A stretch of 64,000 nucleotides of DNA from Agrostemma githago (lineage: Eukaryota; Streptophyta; Magnoliopsida; Caryophyllales; Caryophyllaceae). The notes beneath the pieces are model-generated. The model was given only the letters and a program-made list of their open reading frames with translations. It ran no database searches and had not been told where the DNA came from. Below, piece after piece: positions 55,384 to 64,000 of this stretch. The DNA lies in the NCBI GenBank assembly GCA_958450325.1, contig OY288250.1, positions 47,280,683-47,344,682 on the forward strand. Reading direction: 5' to 3'. Position numbers and translations under genes: made by a program. The first letter of the stretch is position 1; every line of letters starts with the position of its first letter.

Positions 55384-56134
55384 CTCCTCCAAACTCCACA
55401 ATGAACAAAGAGGAAAAAGGGGTGAAAAGATGTTACCGGAAGTCATGAAAGCTCTCCAAAGCTATTGGTGATTTAAGCAACCTATAAGGAAAAAGGGAGG
55501 CAAAACACGCACAACAAAACAAAAATACGACATAACGACACAAAAGGAAAAGACACAAAAGAAAATCCTTTTGATTTTTGCGAAAATTTTCAAATTTTTA
55601 GGGATTTTTAAGATTTTTTTTTCGAAAAACTAAGAAAATAAAACTAACTATGCTAGAATATCGCTCCCCCACACTTAAACCGAGCAATGTCCTCATGCTC
55701 GATCGTAGTGTGCGGAGAGACAAAAGAAAAAGAAAAGAAACTACGAAAATAAAGCTAAAAGTTAAAGCTAAAAGTGAAGAAATGGTAGAATGTGTTCGGC
55801 CGGGGTGTAGTCAAGTCACCACGGGCCGAGACGAGAAAAAGATATGGACGGGGGAAGAAATAAAAGAAGGAAATAAAAGGAAATGGGAGGAGAAGACTAG
55901 GTGTAATCAAGTCACCTAGCCCGGATTCCGCCTAAATCCGACTAAATCTTCAAAAAAAGAAAGTGAAAATCTTGTAAAAATTTGGATTTTGAAAATGACT
56001 CTCGATGTAGTCACGTCATTGAGAGTCGGGAGCAACCAAACTAAGGCCTCGAAGGCCACCAAGACACCATGACTCAAGGGGAAGGGGGCAAACAAGAGAA
56101 AACAAGCGATAAAAGACGAAAAAGTAAGGATAGT
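55384..56134 (-). other. D interior: PPT-like block and stem-loop modules
   Basis: On minus, GAGGACATTGCTCGG followed by TTTAAGTGTGGGGGAGCG (55664-55700) is a second Athila-type PPT-like block, far from the 3' LTR. Stem-loops lie at 55796-55830, 55895-55920 and 55997-56028. The plus frame 55650-55919 is antisense and lysine-rich without features. It ends at ATAGT, the target of solo LTR 2. Confidence 0.6.
55796..56028 (-). repeat. Three stem-loop modules of family D
   Basis: Plus-strand cores: GGGGTGTAGTCAAGTCACC, CTAGGTGTAATCAAGTCACC (+TAG) and CTCGATGTAGTCACGTCATT (+GAGAG). The loop TARTCAMGT is constant and the stems differ but stay paired (CTAGGTG/CACCTAG; GACTCTC/GAGAGTC). Confidence 0.65.
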
Positions 56135-56933
56135 TGTGGACATGACATAGGTCCACCCCGACGCGGCCACGCGCGGGTTTGGGTAGGCGAATGAATCTCC
56201 TTATGAGAAGGATCTAATTGAAATTTAGGTCTATGTGGAGTCGCCACCGAATTTTATGGTTATTCGGAACCGTTCGAGCCCACTCTATGTCGTAGTGGGC
56301 CGTATACAAAATACGGCCCATTTCCGATGTCAGAGTTTATTGGGCTCGTCCCTTTGCATTTGATACCAATACCGACGTTATCGGATATTGTGTATTGAAT
56401 GACTCTCGCTCGCCAACGGTTTCGGGCATCCGGAAACCGAGGTTCTGAGTAAGGGGTGAGGGTACGTGTTGGGAAGCCCACAAAGGACACCCAACCCCGC
56501 CCGCACATTAGCGGCCTCTACTAAGAATTCGAATGACTTACAATACGCGCGTTAGTAAAACGGGAAAAATGCTATGCAAAGATTATTTTCCCTAAATATG
56601 TGAATGAAATTGAAATGGGTTTCTAAGTCAATTTAATGCAATTAATTCTACGTCAAAGTGGAATTTTAGCATGTGGGTTCATTTAGTACAATAAACGAAC
56701 AATAATTAAAATTGACAAAAGGAACAACAAACGCGTTAGTAACGATGTAATAATATAACGAATAATAACGGTTTGTGCAAATATTGAAAGAGATGAATGA
56801 TGCAAATATGAGATGTATGTTTTGAAAAGATAGTATACACGTGATTAATTAAGCACGTGTTGACCTAAATCGCAAAATACTATCGAGTTTGAAAAATAAG
56901 AGAATGTACGACTCGCGTTTTAGTCGTTATGTG

Positions 56934-57159
56934 GTCACTCGATCGAGTGGTCAATAGACTCGATCGAGTAGACCTTTAAAAAAGATTTCTGTTTTGCGTT
57001 TATGACCGTACTCGGCCGAGTTATTGACCAACTCGGTCGAGTAAATGGCCACTCGACCGAGTCACTGTGAGACTCGATCGAGTGGTGGTCGTCATTAGCG
57101 TTCTGACTTGATTTTAGGGTGTCACTCGATCGAGTGACTAAGGCACTCGCTCGAGTGGC
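56934..57159 (-). promoter_or_regulatory. Expanded dyad cluster i, solo LTR 2
   Basis: TCACTCGATCGAGTGG, GACTCGATCGAGTA, ACTCGGCCGAGT, ACTCGGTCGAGT, CACTCGACCGAGTC, GACTCGATCGAGTG, GTCACTCGATCGAGTGAC and CACTCGCTCGAGTG: eight dyads in 226 bp against four in the other copies. The RY centre varies while both half-sites are kept. Confidence 0.85.
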
Positions 57160-58251
57160 ACCTGTACAAACTTGGTTCGTTTGCAATTTAATTGTTGATT
57201 TTGAAATTGCTTTTGATTTTTGATAATTCGACGTTTTTACCGAATCGGACATAAATATTGCACAATTTATGTTCGACTTGGTTTTTTTTATAAATCGCGA
57301 ATTTTGTCGAACCGAATATAAATATTGTTGAATTTATACCCGATTCTAAAGTTGAATACTCATCATATCCCATATTCGATTATTGAATCGATATGGGATA
57401 TTTAGAGTGAAAAATAAAAAAGATGGATTGATTTTAGTCGCTTTGAATTAATTATCGTGATATGAATAAATCACGTTAATTAATTCATATGACTTGATTG
57501 TTAGATTCGATATCCAATTATGGAATTGGTATCGAATCCAAAATCGACGCTTTACTAGAATAAATAAATAAAAAAACTTGATTCCCTCGACTTCTCCGAC
57601 ATCGATAAATCCCTAGAGATTGTGATGTCGGATCCGTGTCAACGGGTTTCGACCCTTATTAAAATTGATTTTAGAAAATTGATGAATGCAAAATTGATGA
57701 TGATGATGACGAGAAATCATAGCGAATCGTTGTTTAAGTTAACTTATCTCAATAATCAAATAGTCGGGGTATCGGAATAAGCGACCGGCAACGCTGTGTG
57801 CAGTACACTTGTATATTCGGGTTTCCTTATTCCGATATCCTTCTTATTCGACACAAATCGATAAGTATTTTAATGTTTTGATGTTAATACTATCAATATT
57901 AGTGATATTAGGATGCGATAAAAAAACAAAAAAAAGCGAGAAAAAGGACGATGATGGAGACGACAAGAAGAAAAAGGGAAAGAAGAAAGAGGTTTGTCAC
58001 CCTCAACCTACATGTTCTTGTCTCGGACTAAGGCTCGTAAACGCGGCTACAGCACGAGAGTCTTCGAGGTGTATGGAGGCTAAGTTGTGGTGGCTCGGGT
58101 TGAATTCCTAAGACTAGGTTTAGGGTTTGCTAGTGTCGATTTTCCTAGGGTTTGTCTGGGGTTCGTAAAGACGTAGTGTATGGTTGCTCTTGGGTGTATT
58201 AGGGTTTTTTTAGGTTGTGAAAAGATTGGTTGCATGTGTGTTGCATGAGGG

Positions 58252-58396
58252 GTATATATAGGCAAGGCTAGGGCACCCGGTTTAGGGTTACTCGACCGAG
58301 TAGGAGGCCAACTCGGTCGAGTGGCCCGTGAAGCCAGCCGTCGGGCTCGAAATAGGCCAACTCGATCGAGTGGGTGGGTCACTCGATCGAGTGGCC
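58252..58396 (-). promoter_or_regulatory. TATA-like box and dyad cluster ii, solo LTR 2
   Basis: TACTCGACCGAGTA, AACTCGGTCGAGTG, AACTCGATCGAGTG and TCACTCGATCGAGTGG at 58289-58396, upstream on minus of TATATATAC (58252-58260). Confidence 0.8.
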
Positions 58397-58788
58397 CAAA
58401 GGGTTGCACGGGTCCATTGATTTGGACCTTGACATTGGATGTTTTGATGGGTTTTGTGTTTGACTTGGACTTTTGAGGATTGTATGGCTGTTTTGTGTGT
58501 CTCGGAAACGACTTTGACAGGGGTTGACCCGATCATGAAAAGTCGGTTTTATTTCCGTTGTCGGTTTCGGCCCAAATTAGTCTTGTTTGACTCGGAATGA
58601 TCCACTGGGCCTGGATTTGAGGTCCGTTTGGTGAGATTTCTACTCCATAAGTGTGTTAGCCAACGATTAATGGATTTGAGCCCGTATCCTAGCGCATAGA
58701 AACACGTTAACGTCCGATCATCATCGGGTGTTTTTTTGGAAACTGCCATAGACACCTGGCGGTCAAAATGCGGGTGTCTACAATAGTT

Positions 58789-59774
58789 ACCCGAACCAAT
58801 CGTCTAGTAACTCACTCGCTCCATCGTCTCAATGATCATTATATGCACGTAGCTTGTCTTCGTCATTATCATCTTGCTTCAAACTTGAGGATAACTCACG
58901 GTATAGGTAGTAATGGTAGGGGGTGGGATTTGATGTGGATCTCGGTGTAAAGTGAGGTGTAAGGGTCATATGATAGGAACAAGGAGGAGTAGGGAGGTTG
59001 GGAGGGGGTATACAATGGATGGGTGGAGTCAAATGCCGAAGAAGAGGCTCAAAGGGGAGGAGGGGACCATCCCGGTCGGGATGACACACCCATCCCGGTC
59101 GGGACGCTCCCTTCCCGGTCGGGACGGACCTCCAGTGAGCTCGCAAATGTGTACCTCCATCCCAGTCGGGACGGCTCCTTCCCGGTCGGGATGCCGCACC
59201 CTTCCCGGTCGGGAAGCCTCCTCCCGGTCGGGAAGCCTCCTCCCGGTCGGGATGGGTCTTCTTGACCTTCCACAAACCCAAAAGCTTATTCTAAGCTTCA
59301 AAAACCGACTTCCTTGCTCACAAGCCAAGTTCTATCATCAACCATTCCTCTCTAGGAATCACTTTCACTTCACCTATCAAACAAAGCTCAAACACACAAC
59401 AAATTCCCTCCCTCACAACGCTCATCAATCAATCCAAATAAATTACAAGAGCCTCATAAAACAAACAAAAAAAAAGAGACAAAGCACACAAATACAAGCA
59501 CAAGTATTCTAAAGAGGAGGAAGGGGGAATATACAACATGACGGTTCTTTAGGAACTCCGTCAAACCTAGGATGGTGGACTCTCATTCTTCAACCATAGC
59601 CCTCAAGGGCTTGGAGGAGCAAGTCAAACGCACGGCCGACATCGTAATGAAGGCCCAAGGAGCGCTCGAGCCTAGCTAACCTCCACGGCCTCCAATATGG
59701 AGGCAAGAATTAGGAATCTCAAGACCCAACGTCATCATCAAAGTTGTCTCCGGGGTCTATCCATCCTACGAGCT
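58789..59774 (-). other. D interior between gag-position ORF and solo LTR 2, with TCCCG dyad cluster
   Basis: 59068-59256 holds eight or nine TCCCGGTCGGGA dyads (TCCCAGTCGGGA once). The many overlapping Arg/Pro/Gly-rich frames here simply translate them. A minus TATA-like TGTATACC is near 59010 and a short minus frame ending ...DNDEDKLRAYNDH lies at 58829-58900, so a second D gene may have started here. No family is recognisable. 59520-59774 has no clear feature. Confidence 0.5.
59068..59256 (-). promoter_or_regulatory. Internal TCCCG-RY-CGGGA dyad cluster of element D
   Basis: The dyads include CATCCCGGTCGGGATG, CTTCCCGGTCGGGAAG and GTCCCGGTCGGGAC-like forms at about 20-30 bp spacing with one wider gap (59133-59157). 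They are the same class as those in the D LTRs at 19458-19586. Confidence 0.75.
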
Positions 59775-60908
59775 TCACCACCTCTTCCTCCCTAGGCATC
59801 GCCTCCAATCACAAGCAAGCTTCATTTCCAAGAACCGAGGCACAAAAAACGGCTTCGGCCTCATCTCCTTGTTGCACACTCCTACACTTTCCTCAAGTTC
59901 TGGTTCCCCATCTTCATCATTTGTCCCCACATCATCATGGAGGAGAGAATCGAAACTTCCACCGGCGGTTTCAATCTCTTCCAAATCATTTCTTGGTTCA
60001 CTAGCTAGGGGCTCTTGATGCTTATCCATATTCTCGGACATGGGCAACTTGGGCTCATCAATTTCACCCAACAACTTCACAAATTCCACCAAACCATCCA
60101 ACTCACTATCCTCCTCCAATTCCTCACCAATGTTGCCTTCACCAAGGGTCATATCCTCATTCGTCACTTTTTGGGTAGACGATTGAGGTTCTTCAAAGCA
60201 AATCTCTCCTCCAAAGGGAACTACATCGGCGGCTTCATGGTTAGGTTGCTCCTCTTTCTCAAGTGGGCATCCTTCATCTAATTGTGATGTTCGGGATAAA
60301 AGCATTACGGTTTGAACCGATATTGCATTTAATCGAGCATCCCTCGCCTCGTTTTCCCTTCGGAGTTTGGCCAAGAGTTCATTATTCTTTTGCGATTGGA
60401 TGGCCTTTTCTTGTTGCATTTGAAGCATCGATTGATGTAACTCCAAGTTTGGCATTTGGCGGTCATTGGGGTCTTGCAAAGCTCCTTGAAAATCTTGATG
60501 ATGCCCAAGTGGTGGGGCATCATATTGTTGGTAGTGAGGTTGAGGGGATTGGTAGTATTGTGGGTCATGGGGTTCATATTGTGGTTGGGGTGGTGGGTAA
60601 TATGGTGGGTTTTGGGAATATTGGCTTCCATAAGGTGAATCTTGATTGAACATGGTGGGTTCACAATCATAGCTTGAGTAATAGTCACCATGATCGTAGG
60701 ATTGGTAAGCGTTCACTTGTTGGTAGCCGTTTCCATATTTTTGAAGATCATACTCACTAGAGTCTTGATTACCCCAAGAAACTTGATAGTGGTAGGGAGA
60801 CGTCATGTCATACCCTTGATCCATAGAGGGAGACGAGTAGCTCATATCGGCTCCTAAGTGTGGGGAGTTTAGATCAAACCCCATGCTTGCTCGAAAATCG
60901 TGGCTCAT
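59775..60908 (-). CDS. Low-complexity ORF in gag position of element D
   Basis: 377 codons from ATG at 60908, about 250 bp after the PBS. Residues 1-150 are Tyr/Pro/Gln/Ser-rich (YSSPSMDQGYDMTSPYHYQ; YYPPPQPQYEPHDPQYYQ). Residues about 155-205 are heptad-like (LHQSMLQMQQEKAIQSQKNN, LLAKLRRENEARDARL), a likely coiled coil. The rest is strongly acidic with a basic end. There is no Retrotrans_gag, zinc-knuckle or protease motif. It occupies the place of gag and may assist a partner element or simply be a remnant. The frame is intact, which argues for recent constraint or recent origin. Function unknown. Confidence 0.6.
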   Translation of the reverse strand: MSHDFRASMGFDLNSPHLGADMSYSSPSMDQGYDMTSPYHYQVSWGNQDSSEYDLQKYGNGYQQVNAYQSYDHGDYYSSYDCEPTMFNQDSPYGSQYSQNPPYYPPPQPQYEPHDPQYYQSPQPHYQQYDAPPLGHHQDFQGALQDPNDRQMPNLELHQSMLQMQQEKAIQSQKNNELLAKLRRENEARDARLNAISVQTVMLLSRTSQLDEGCPLEKEEQPNHEAADVVPFGGEICFEEPQSSTQKVTNEDMTLGEGNIGEELEEDSELDGLVEFVKLLGEIDEPKLPMSENMDKHQEPLASEPRNDLEEIETAGGSFDSLLHDDVGTNDEDGEPELEESVGVCNKEMRPKPFFVPRFLEMKLACDWRRCLGRKRW

Positions 60909-61162
60909 ACCCGGTTGAGGACTTCTCAGTCTAGCAACCGTCCGTTAAAGCGGCTCTAAGTTGCAAGAATAAGATGGTCACCACCTTTAAGCACAAACTG
61001 TAGACTAAGAGCAAACGTGAGAAGTTTAGTGCTTTTTGGGCACTAGACAAGAGAGAAATAAACCACACACACAAGAAGCAAAAGGAACAAAAAGAAAAAA
61101 GAAAAATACAAAAACAAAGACAAAGTCAAGTAACTAGGAAAACAAAGTCTAAACTAGCACCG

Positions 61163-61180
61163 TCCCCGGCAACGGCGCCA
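61163..61180 (-). other. Primer-binding site of element D (Athila type)
   Basis: Minus TGGCGCCGTTGCCGGGGA, identical to that of E, three bases from the LTR edge at 61184. 60909-61162 is the leader and has no other feature. Confidence 0.9.
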
Positions 61181-61183
61181 AGT

Positions 61184-62835
61184 TGATGGGTGGGATTCGT
61201 CGTGTATCCTAACCGGTCAATAAATAAACCGGCTAATCCTAACTAGGGTAGCTAGGGTAAGTCGGGTCGAATCCACGGGGACGGTAAGAGGCGTCTAGAC
61301 TAAGGTCACCTAAAAACGAGACTAAGTCAACGGACTAAGCTAAACTAAACAATGATAAGAAGGGGAGGAAACTAGACTAAGACTAAGGTGACGATGAAAA
61401 CAAACAAGGAAGACGGGCTAGGATTAGGTCGGGGTCAAAGGGGCAACGGAATGGTCGAGGGAGAACTAGAGTGAAGGGAGTAGTACGGTAATCTAGGTGA
61501 GGTCCGGGCTCTCGCTACGTAGACCGACCTAGAGGTTTCACCTAAAACCCACCTCGGCGACACACATGACAAACGGGGTTACTAGCGCGCTATAGTGGCC
61601 TAGGTCGCATCCGGGCTCTCGCTACTTAGACTGAACTAGGGGTCGTCCTCACCGGGCTCTCGCTACGTAGTGAGGGAACCGAACCCACAAACAAACTATC
61701 ACCCACAAGAGAAAGGCAAGAAAAACAAGCATATGCACATACTAGTCATTCAAGCATTTCATCAAACATGTGATATGCATCAAACCAAGAGGAAACCCAA
61801 ATCTTCCACCAACATCTCCATCAATCCCTTAATCATCCAATTAACACCCTAATCACCTTACTAACCCTAGCAAGAACACTACTCTAACATAATCAAACTA
61901 ATACTAACAAGAACAAGAGGAATCATCATAAGAAACAAAACATACATAAACAAACTCAATCAAACTAACAAGAACAAGAACAAACAATAATAAAGATTCA
62001 AGCTTGGATGAATAAAACAAGATTAAAGAGAAGGAAAAGGATATTATACCATACTAGAGGAAGAAAGGAGGAATCAAAACTTGTATAAAAGAGAAAACCC
62101 AAAATAATCATCAAAGGTTGTCAAGCTTGGTGGAGATCTTCAAGAATTCACTTAATACAAGGGCTAATCTAGGATTAACAACTAATTACCGACTAATCTA
62201 CACTAATCTAATCTAATCTAACCTAAAGTAGTCTAGGGTTTTGTGGGAAGTGTCTTACATACCATAAGAATACAAGAGGATGAGTATTTATAGGGTTACA
62301 ATAACAAGGGAGAAGAAGACAAGAGGACACGGGCTGCAGCACCCCCGTCCTGACCGAGACGGCCCCATCTCGGCCGGGAAGGGCTGGTCCCGACCGAGAC
62401 AAGGTTGGTCTCGGCCGAGATGGCTCTTCACAGCAGCCTCCTTAAACGTGCACCTCTTCCCGACCGAGATGGCACTTGGTCTCGGTCGGGAAGGCTCTGT
62501 AGGCCTACAATATGCTCTCTATGGTCCGTCCTTGCTTCTCATGGGCTTCTCACCGAATCTCGGGTCTCGGGATCGAGTCTAAGAGGCTCGGGATTGGGTC
62601 CCAAGATCTCGGGCTCGATTCCAAGGCATCGAGTGATCGTTCCTTCACTTCGTTGGCTCCAAAAAGTGTATGTATCGAGTCGGATTCGCTCCAACTCTTC
62701 ATGATCAGCCTCGGGAACCTGAAACGAACTAAAGGAAGCATAAGAAGCCTATAAATCGCTCCCAAGGAGCGATTCCACAAGGAAAATGGGACCAAAACAC
62801 TACAAAAAAATAGGCACTACAAACTACACTTATCA
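61184..62835 (-). repeat. Family-D LTR, copy 3 (5' LTR of the main D element)
   Basis: TGATGGGTGG...CTACACTTATCA, 1652 bp. It has a PBS on its left and a PPT (ACTCCCCCACACTT) on its right, so it serves as 5' LTR of the element to the left and 3' LTR of a further D unit to the right. The TATA box on minus is near 62284-62292. Confidence 0.9.
62284..62493 (-). promoter_or_regulatory. TATA box and dyads, D LTR copy 3
   Basis: TATAAATAC on minus; upstream (62346-62493) TCCTGACCGAGA, TCTCGGCCGGGA, TCCCGACCGAGA, TCTCGGCCGAGA, TCCCGACCGAGA and TCTCGGTCGGGA. Compared with copy 2 some half-sites changed (CTGAGA to CCGAGA, CCGTCC to CCGACC), each moving toward symmetry. Confidence 0.8.
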
Positions 62836-64000
62836 ACTCCCCCACACTTAACCCTTACTCGCCCTCGAGTAAGCACATACTAACTACTAAACTATCCGAG
62901 CAGGTATTAGCGCACCCTACGCCCTTTCAACTCACGCGAGTACACTTAGAGGACAAGTGCACTCCGCAAGGCAAGTGAGGTCTTGCGACAAAACTGTGGA
63001 TGCAACCGGACACAGCACACATAGACAAACAAACACACAAACAAGCAAACAAACCAACACAAGGTTGCACCCAAAGGAAAACAAATACCGCTTCCCTCTA
63101 AAAGCGGTGAAAGGACACCGGTTTAGGACTCAAGGCAAGTGACAACGTTCCCAAGCTAGAAATACAAACCAAGGTGAACTAAACCCTAATAGTATGACGA
63201 TAAAGCAACAAAAACGTTGGTAACTTACCTCGATTCCTCCTAACTTTCTAAAAACGTACTACGGGACAATCGGCGGAGTGGAAAGTGATGAACCACGGTG
63301 TTAGTCGACACTGTAGGTAAGTGAGACCCCGTCCCCTTTAGCGATGAGCCAAGAGGGTCGTCCCATGCCCAAAACCGCCTAACTAGTCCAAGTAAAAAGG
63401 TGGAAATATTGCAAAATGAGGGAAGACCGACTAATGCCGCTATCATCCTTCCTAGGGGATCGGTCCTTTGGTAGGCTCTTCACGGCAAAAGTCGGAAAAA
63501 GGCTTATTTTTGTGGGGTTAGGATCTTTTTTTGTGAGACGATTTTCTTTTGGCATTTTTCTTTCTTTTGCATTTTTGCTTTGTTTGTTGCCATGCCACTT
63601 CTTTTTCTTCTTTTCTATTATCTTTTTGGCTTTTGTGCCTTTTCTTTTTCTTCATTATTTTCTTTCTTTCATTTTCTTTTCTTTGCCCTTTTGGCTTGAT
63701 TTGGCTTTTCTTTGTGCAACAAGAAAGAGAGTATTTAACAAATTGCTATTTATTGTGTGGATATGTGTAGGAGGTAGGGTAATGGGAGAGTCGGGACGGC
63801 GCCTTCCCTTCAAACCCACAAAAAAATGGAGAACTTGGACTAATCAAACGATCCTAGACACGGTCACCTAAGGGACGAGACTCGGTAACCAAGGCCTTTT
63901 CACACCGTGGGTGGTCATAATGGTCAAAGGTGAAAATCCCTTAGTAAATCCCTAGTAAGCTAGGTGGACTCAAGGTAAAGGACCAACGAAATCATTGATT
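62836..64000 (-). repeat. Family-D interior of a further unit, cut by the window end
   Basis: It starts with the PPT (62836-62849) and follows 23007-24064 and then 42714 onward with scattered differences and no insertion at CCAAGGCC (63888). It supplies the empty-site control for element A. There is no gene; the Phe-rich frame 63416-63871 is the antisense low-complexity reading seen in the other copies. Confidence 0.8.

Larger units (their letters stand above)
56135..58783 (-). mobile_element. Family-B solo LTR 2, inside the D interior
   Basis: TGTGGACATGACATAGG...GCGGGTGTCTACA, 2649 bp, TSD ATAGT at 56130-56134 and 58784-58788. It is a more diverged copy than B or solo LTR 1, with a larger cluster i (56934-57159, eight dyads). 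The TATA-like GTATATATAGG (58252-58262, reversed) sits below cluster ii (58289-58396). Frames inside (56935-57252, 57809-58111, 58080-58409) are LTR readings. Confidence 0.95.
21368..62835 (-). mobile_element. Main family-D element: Athila-like, non-autonomous, host of all later insertions to its right
   Basis: The sense strand is minus: 5' LTR 61184-62835, PBS 61163-61180, ORF 59775-60908, 3' LTR 21368-23006. Removing A, F and solo LTR 2 leaves an interior of about 4.6 kb (23007-24064, 42714-43107, 55384-56134, 58789-61183). That is too short for gag-pol, and no reverse transcriptase, RNase H or integrase motifs are seen. The PBS and the GTGTGGGGGAG polypurine tract are Athila-type features. 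Confidence 0.75.

Noticed and set aside
58829..59512. Arg/Pro/Gly-rich ORFs on both strands
   Set aside because: They translate the TCCCGGTCGGGA dyad cluster in several frames at once.

Overview
The window looks like heterochromatic nuclear DNA of a flowering plant. It contains no bacterial-style operons, rRNA or tRNA genes, and almost all of it is LTR retrotransposons inserted into one another. Evidence for a plant: primer-binding sites of the Ty3/gypsy Athila, Tat and tRNA-iMet (chromovirus-like) types, plant-type introns (GTAAGT...GCAG), a plant mobile domain (PMD) gene and a FAR1-related fragment. A Caryophyllales/Caryophyllaceae source is a weak inference only. It rests on a Tat-lineage element with tandem repeats ahead of its 3' LTR, the layout known from Retand of Silene.

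Stratigraphy, mostly supported by 5-bp target-site duplications. 1-1952 is a recent duplicate of 23795-25747 (Athila-like interior plus family-A LTR). 1953-5850 is the only stretch that is mainly not LTR DNA: two spliced gene fragments, one FAR1-related, and an inverted-repeat DNA-transposon candidate. 5850-7149 is a family-B LTR fragment. 7150-about 18305 is element C (Tat/Retand-like, + strand), whose 3' half carries an antisense, multi-exon PMD gene that is broken by a solo LTR (TSD CTCCC). 18306-64000 is a tandem run of Athila-like family D (minus strand) with LTRs at 18306-19921, 21368-23006 and 61184-62835. The D interior was then hit by A (24065-42708, TSD CCAAG), itself hit by B (31394-42418, TSD AGGTG); by F (43108-55378, TSD CACAT), itself hit by E (46457-55319, TSD AGTTA); and by a second family-B solo LTR (56135-58783, TSD ATAGT).

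Coding content is sparse. B has gag only. E has gag, protease remnants and a separate 412-residue ATHILA-type ORF. D has one low-complexity gag-position ORF. C has only the antisense PMD gene. I recognise no reverse transcriptase, RNase H or integrase anywhere, so all these elements look non-autonomous.

The most unusual signal is noncoding. Each well-preserved family carries its own cluster of short CpG-containing dyads in the LTR, and in B, C and D it lies just upstream of a TATA box: ACTCG-RY-CGAGT in B, TCCCG-RY-CGGGA or TCTCG-RY-CGAGA in D, GCGA-N-TCGC in E, GCGCCTGAGTCTT and inverted repeats in C. In C, D and E the same family-specific dyad also appears inside the element, in C and E ahead of a second gene. 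A second signal is a set of repeated stem-loop modules with constant loops and compensating stem changes in the 3' noncoding parts of C, E and D.
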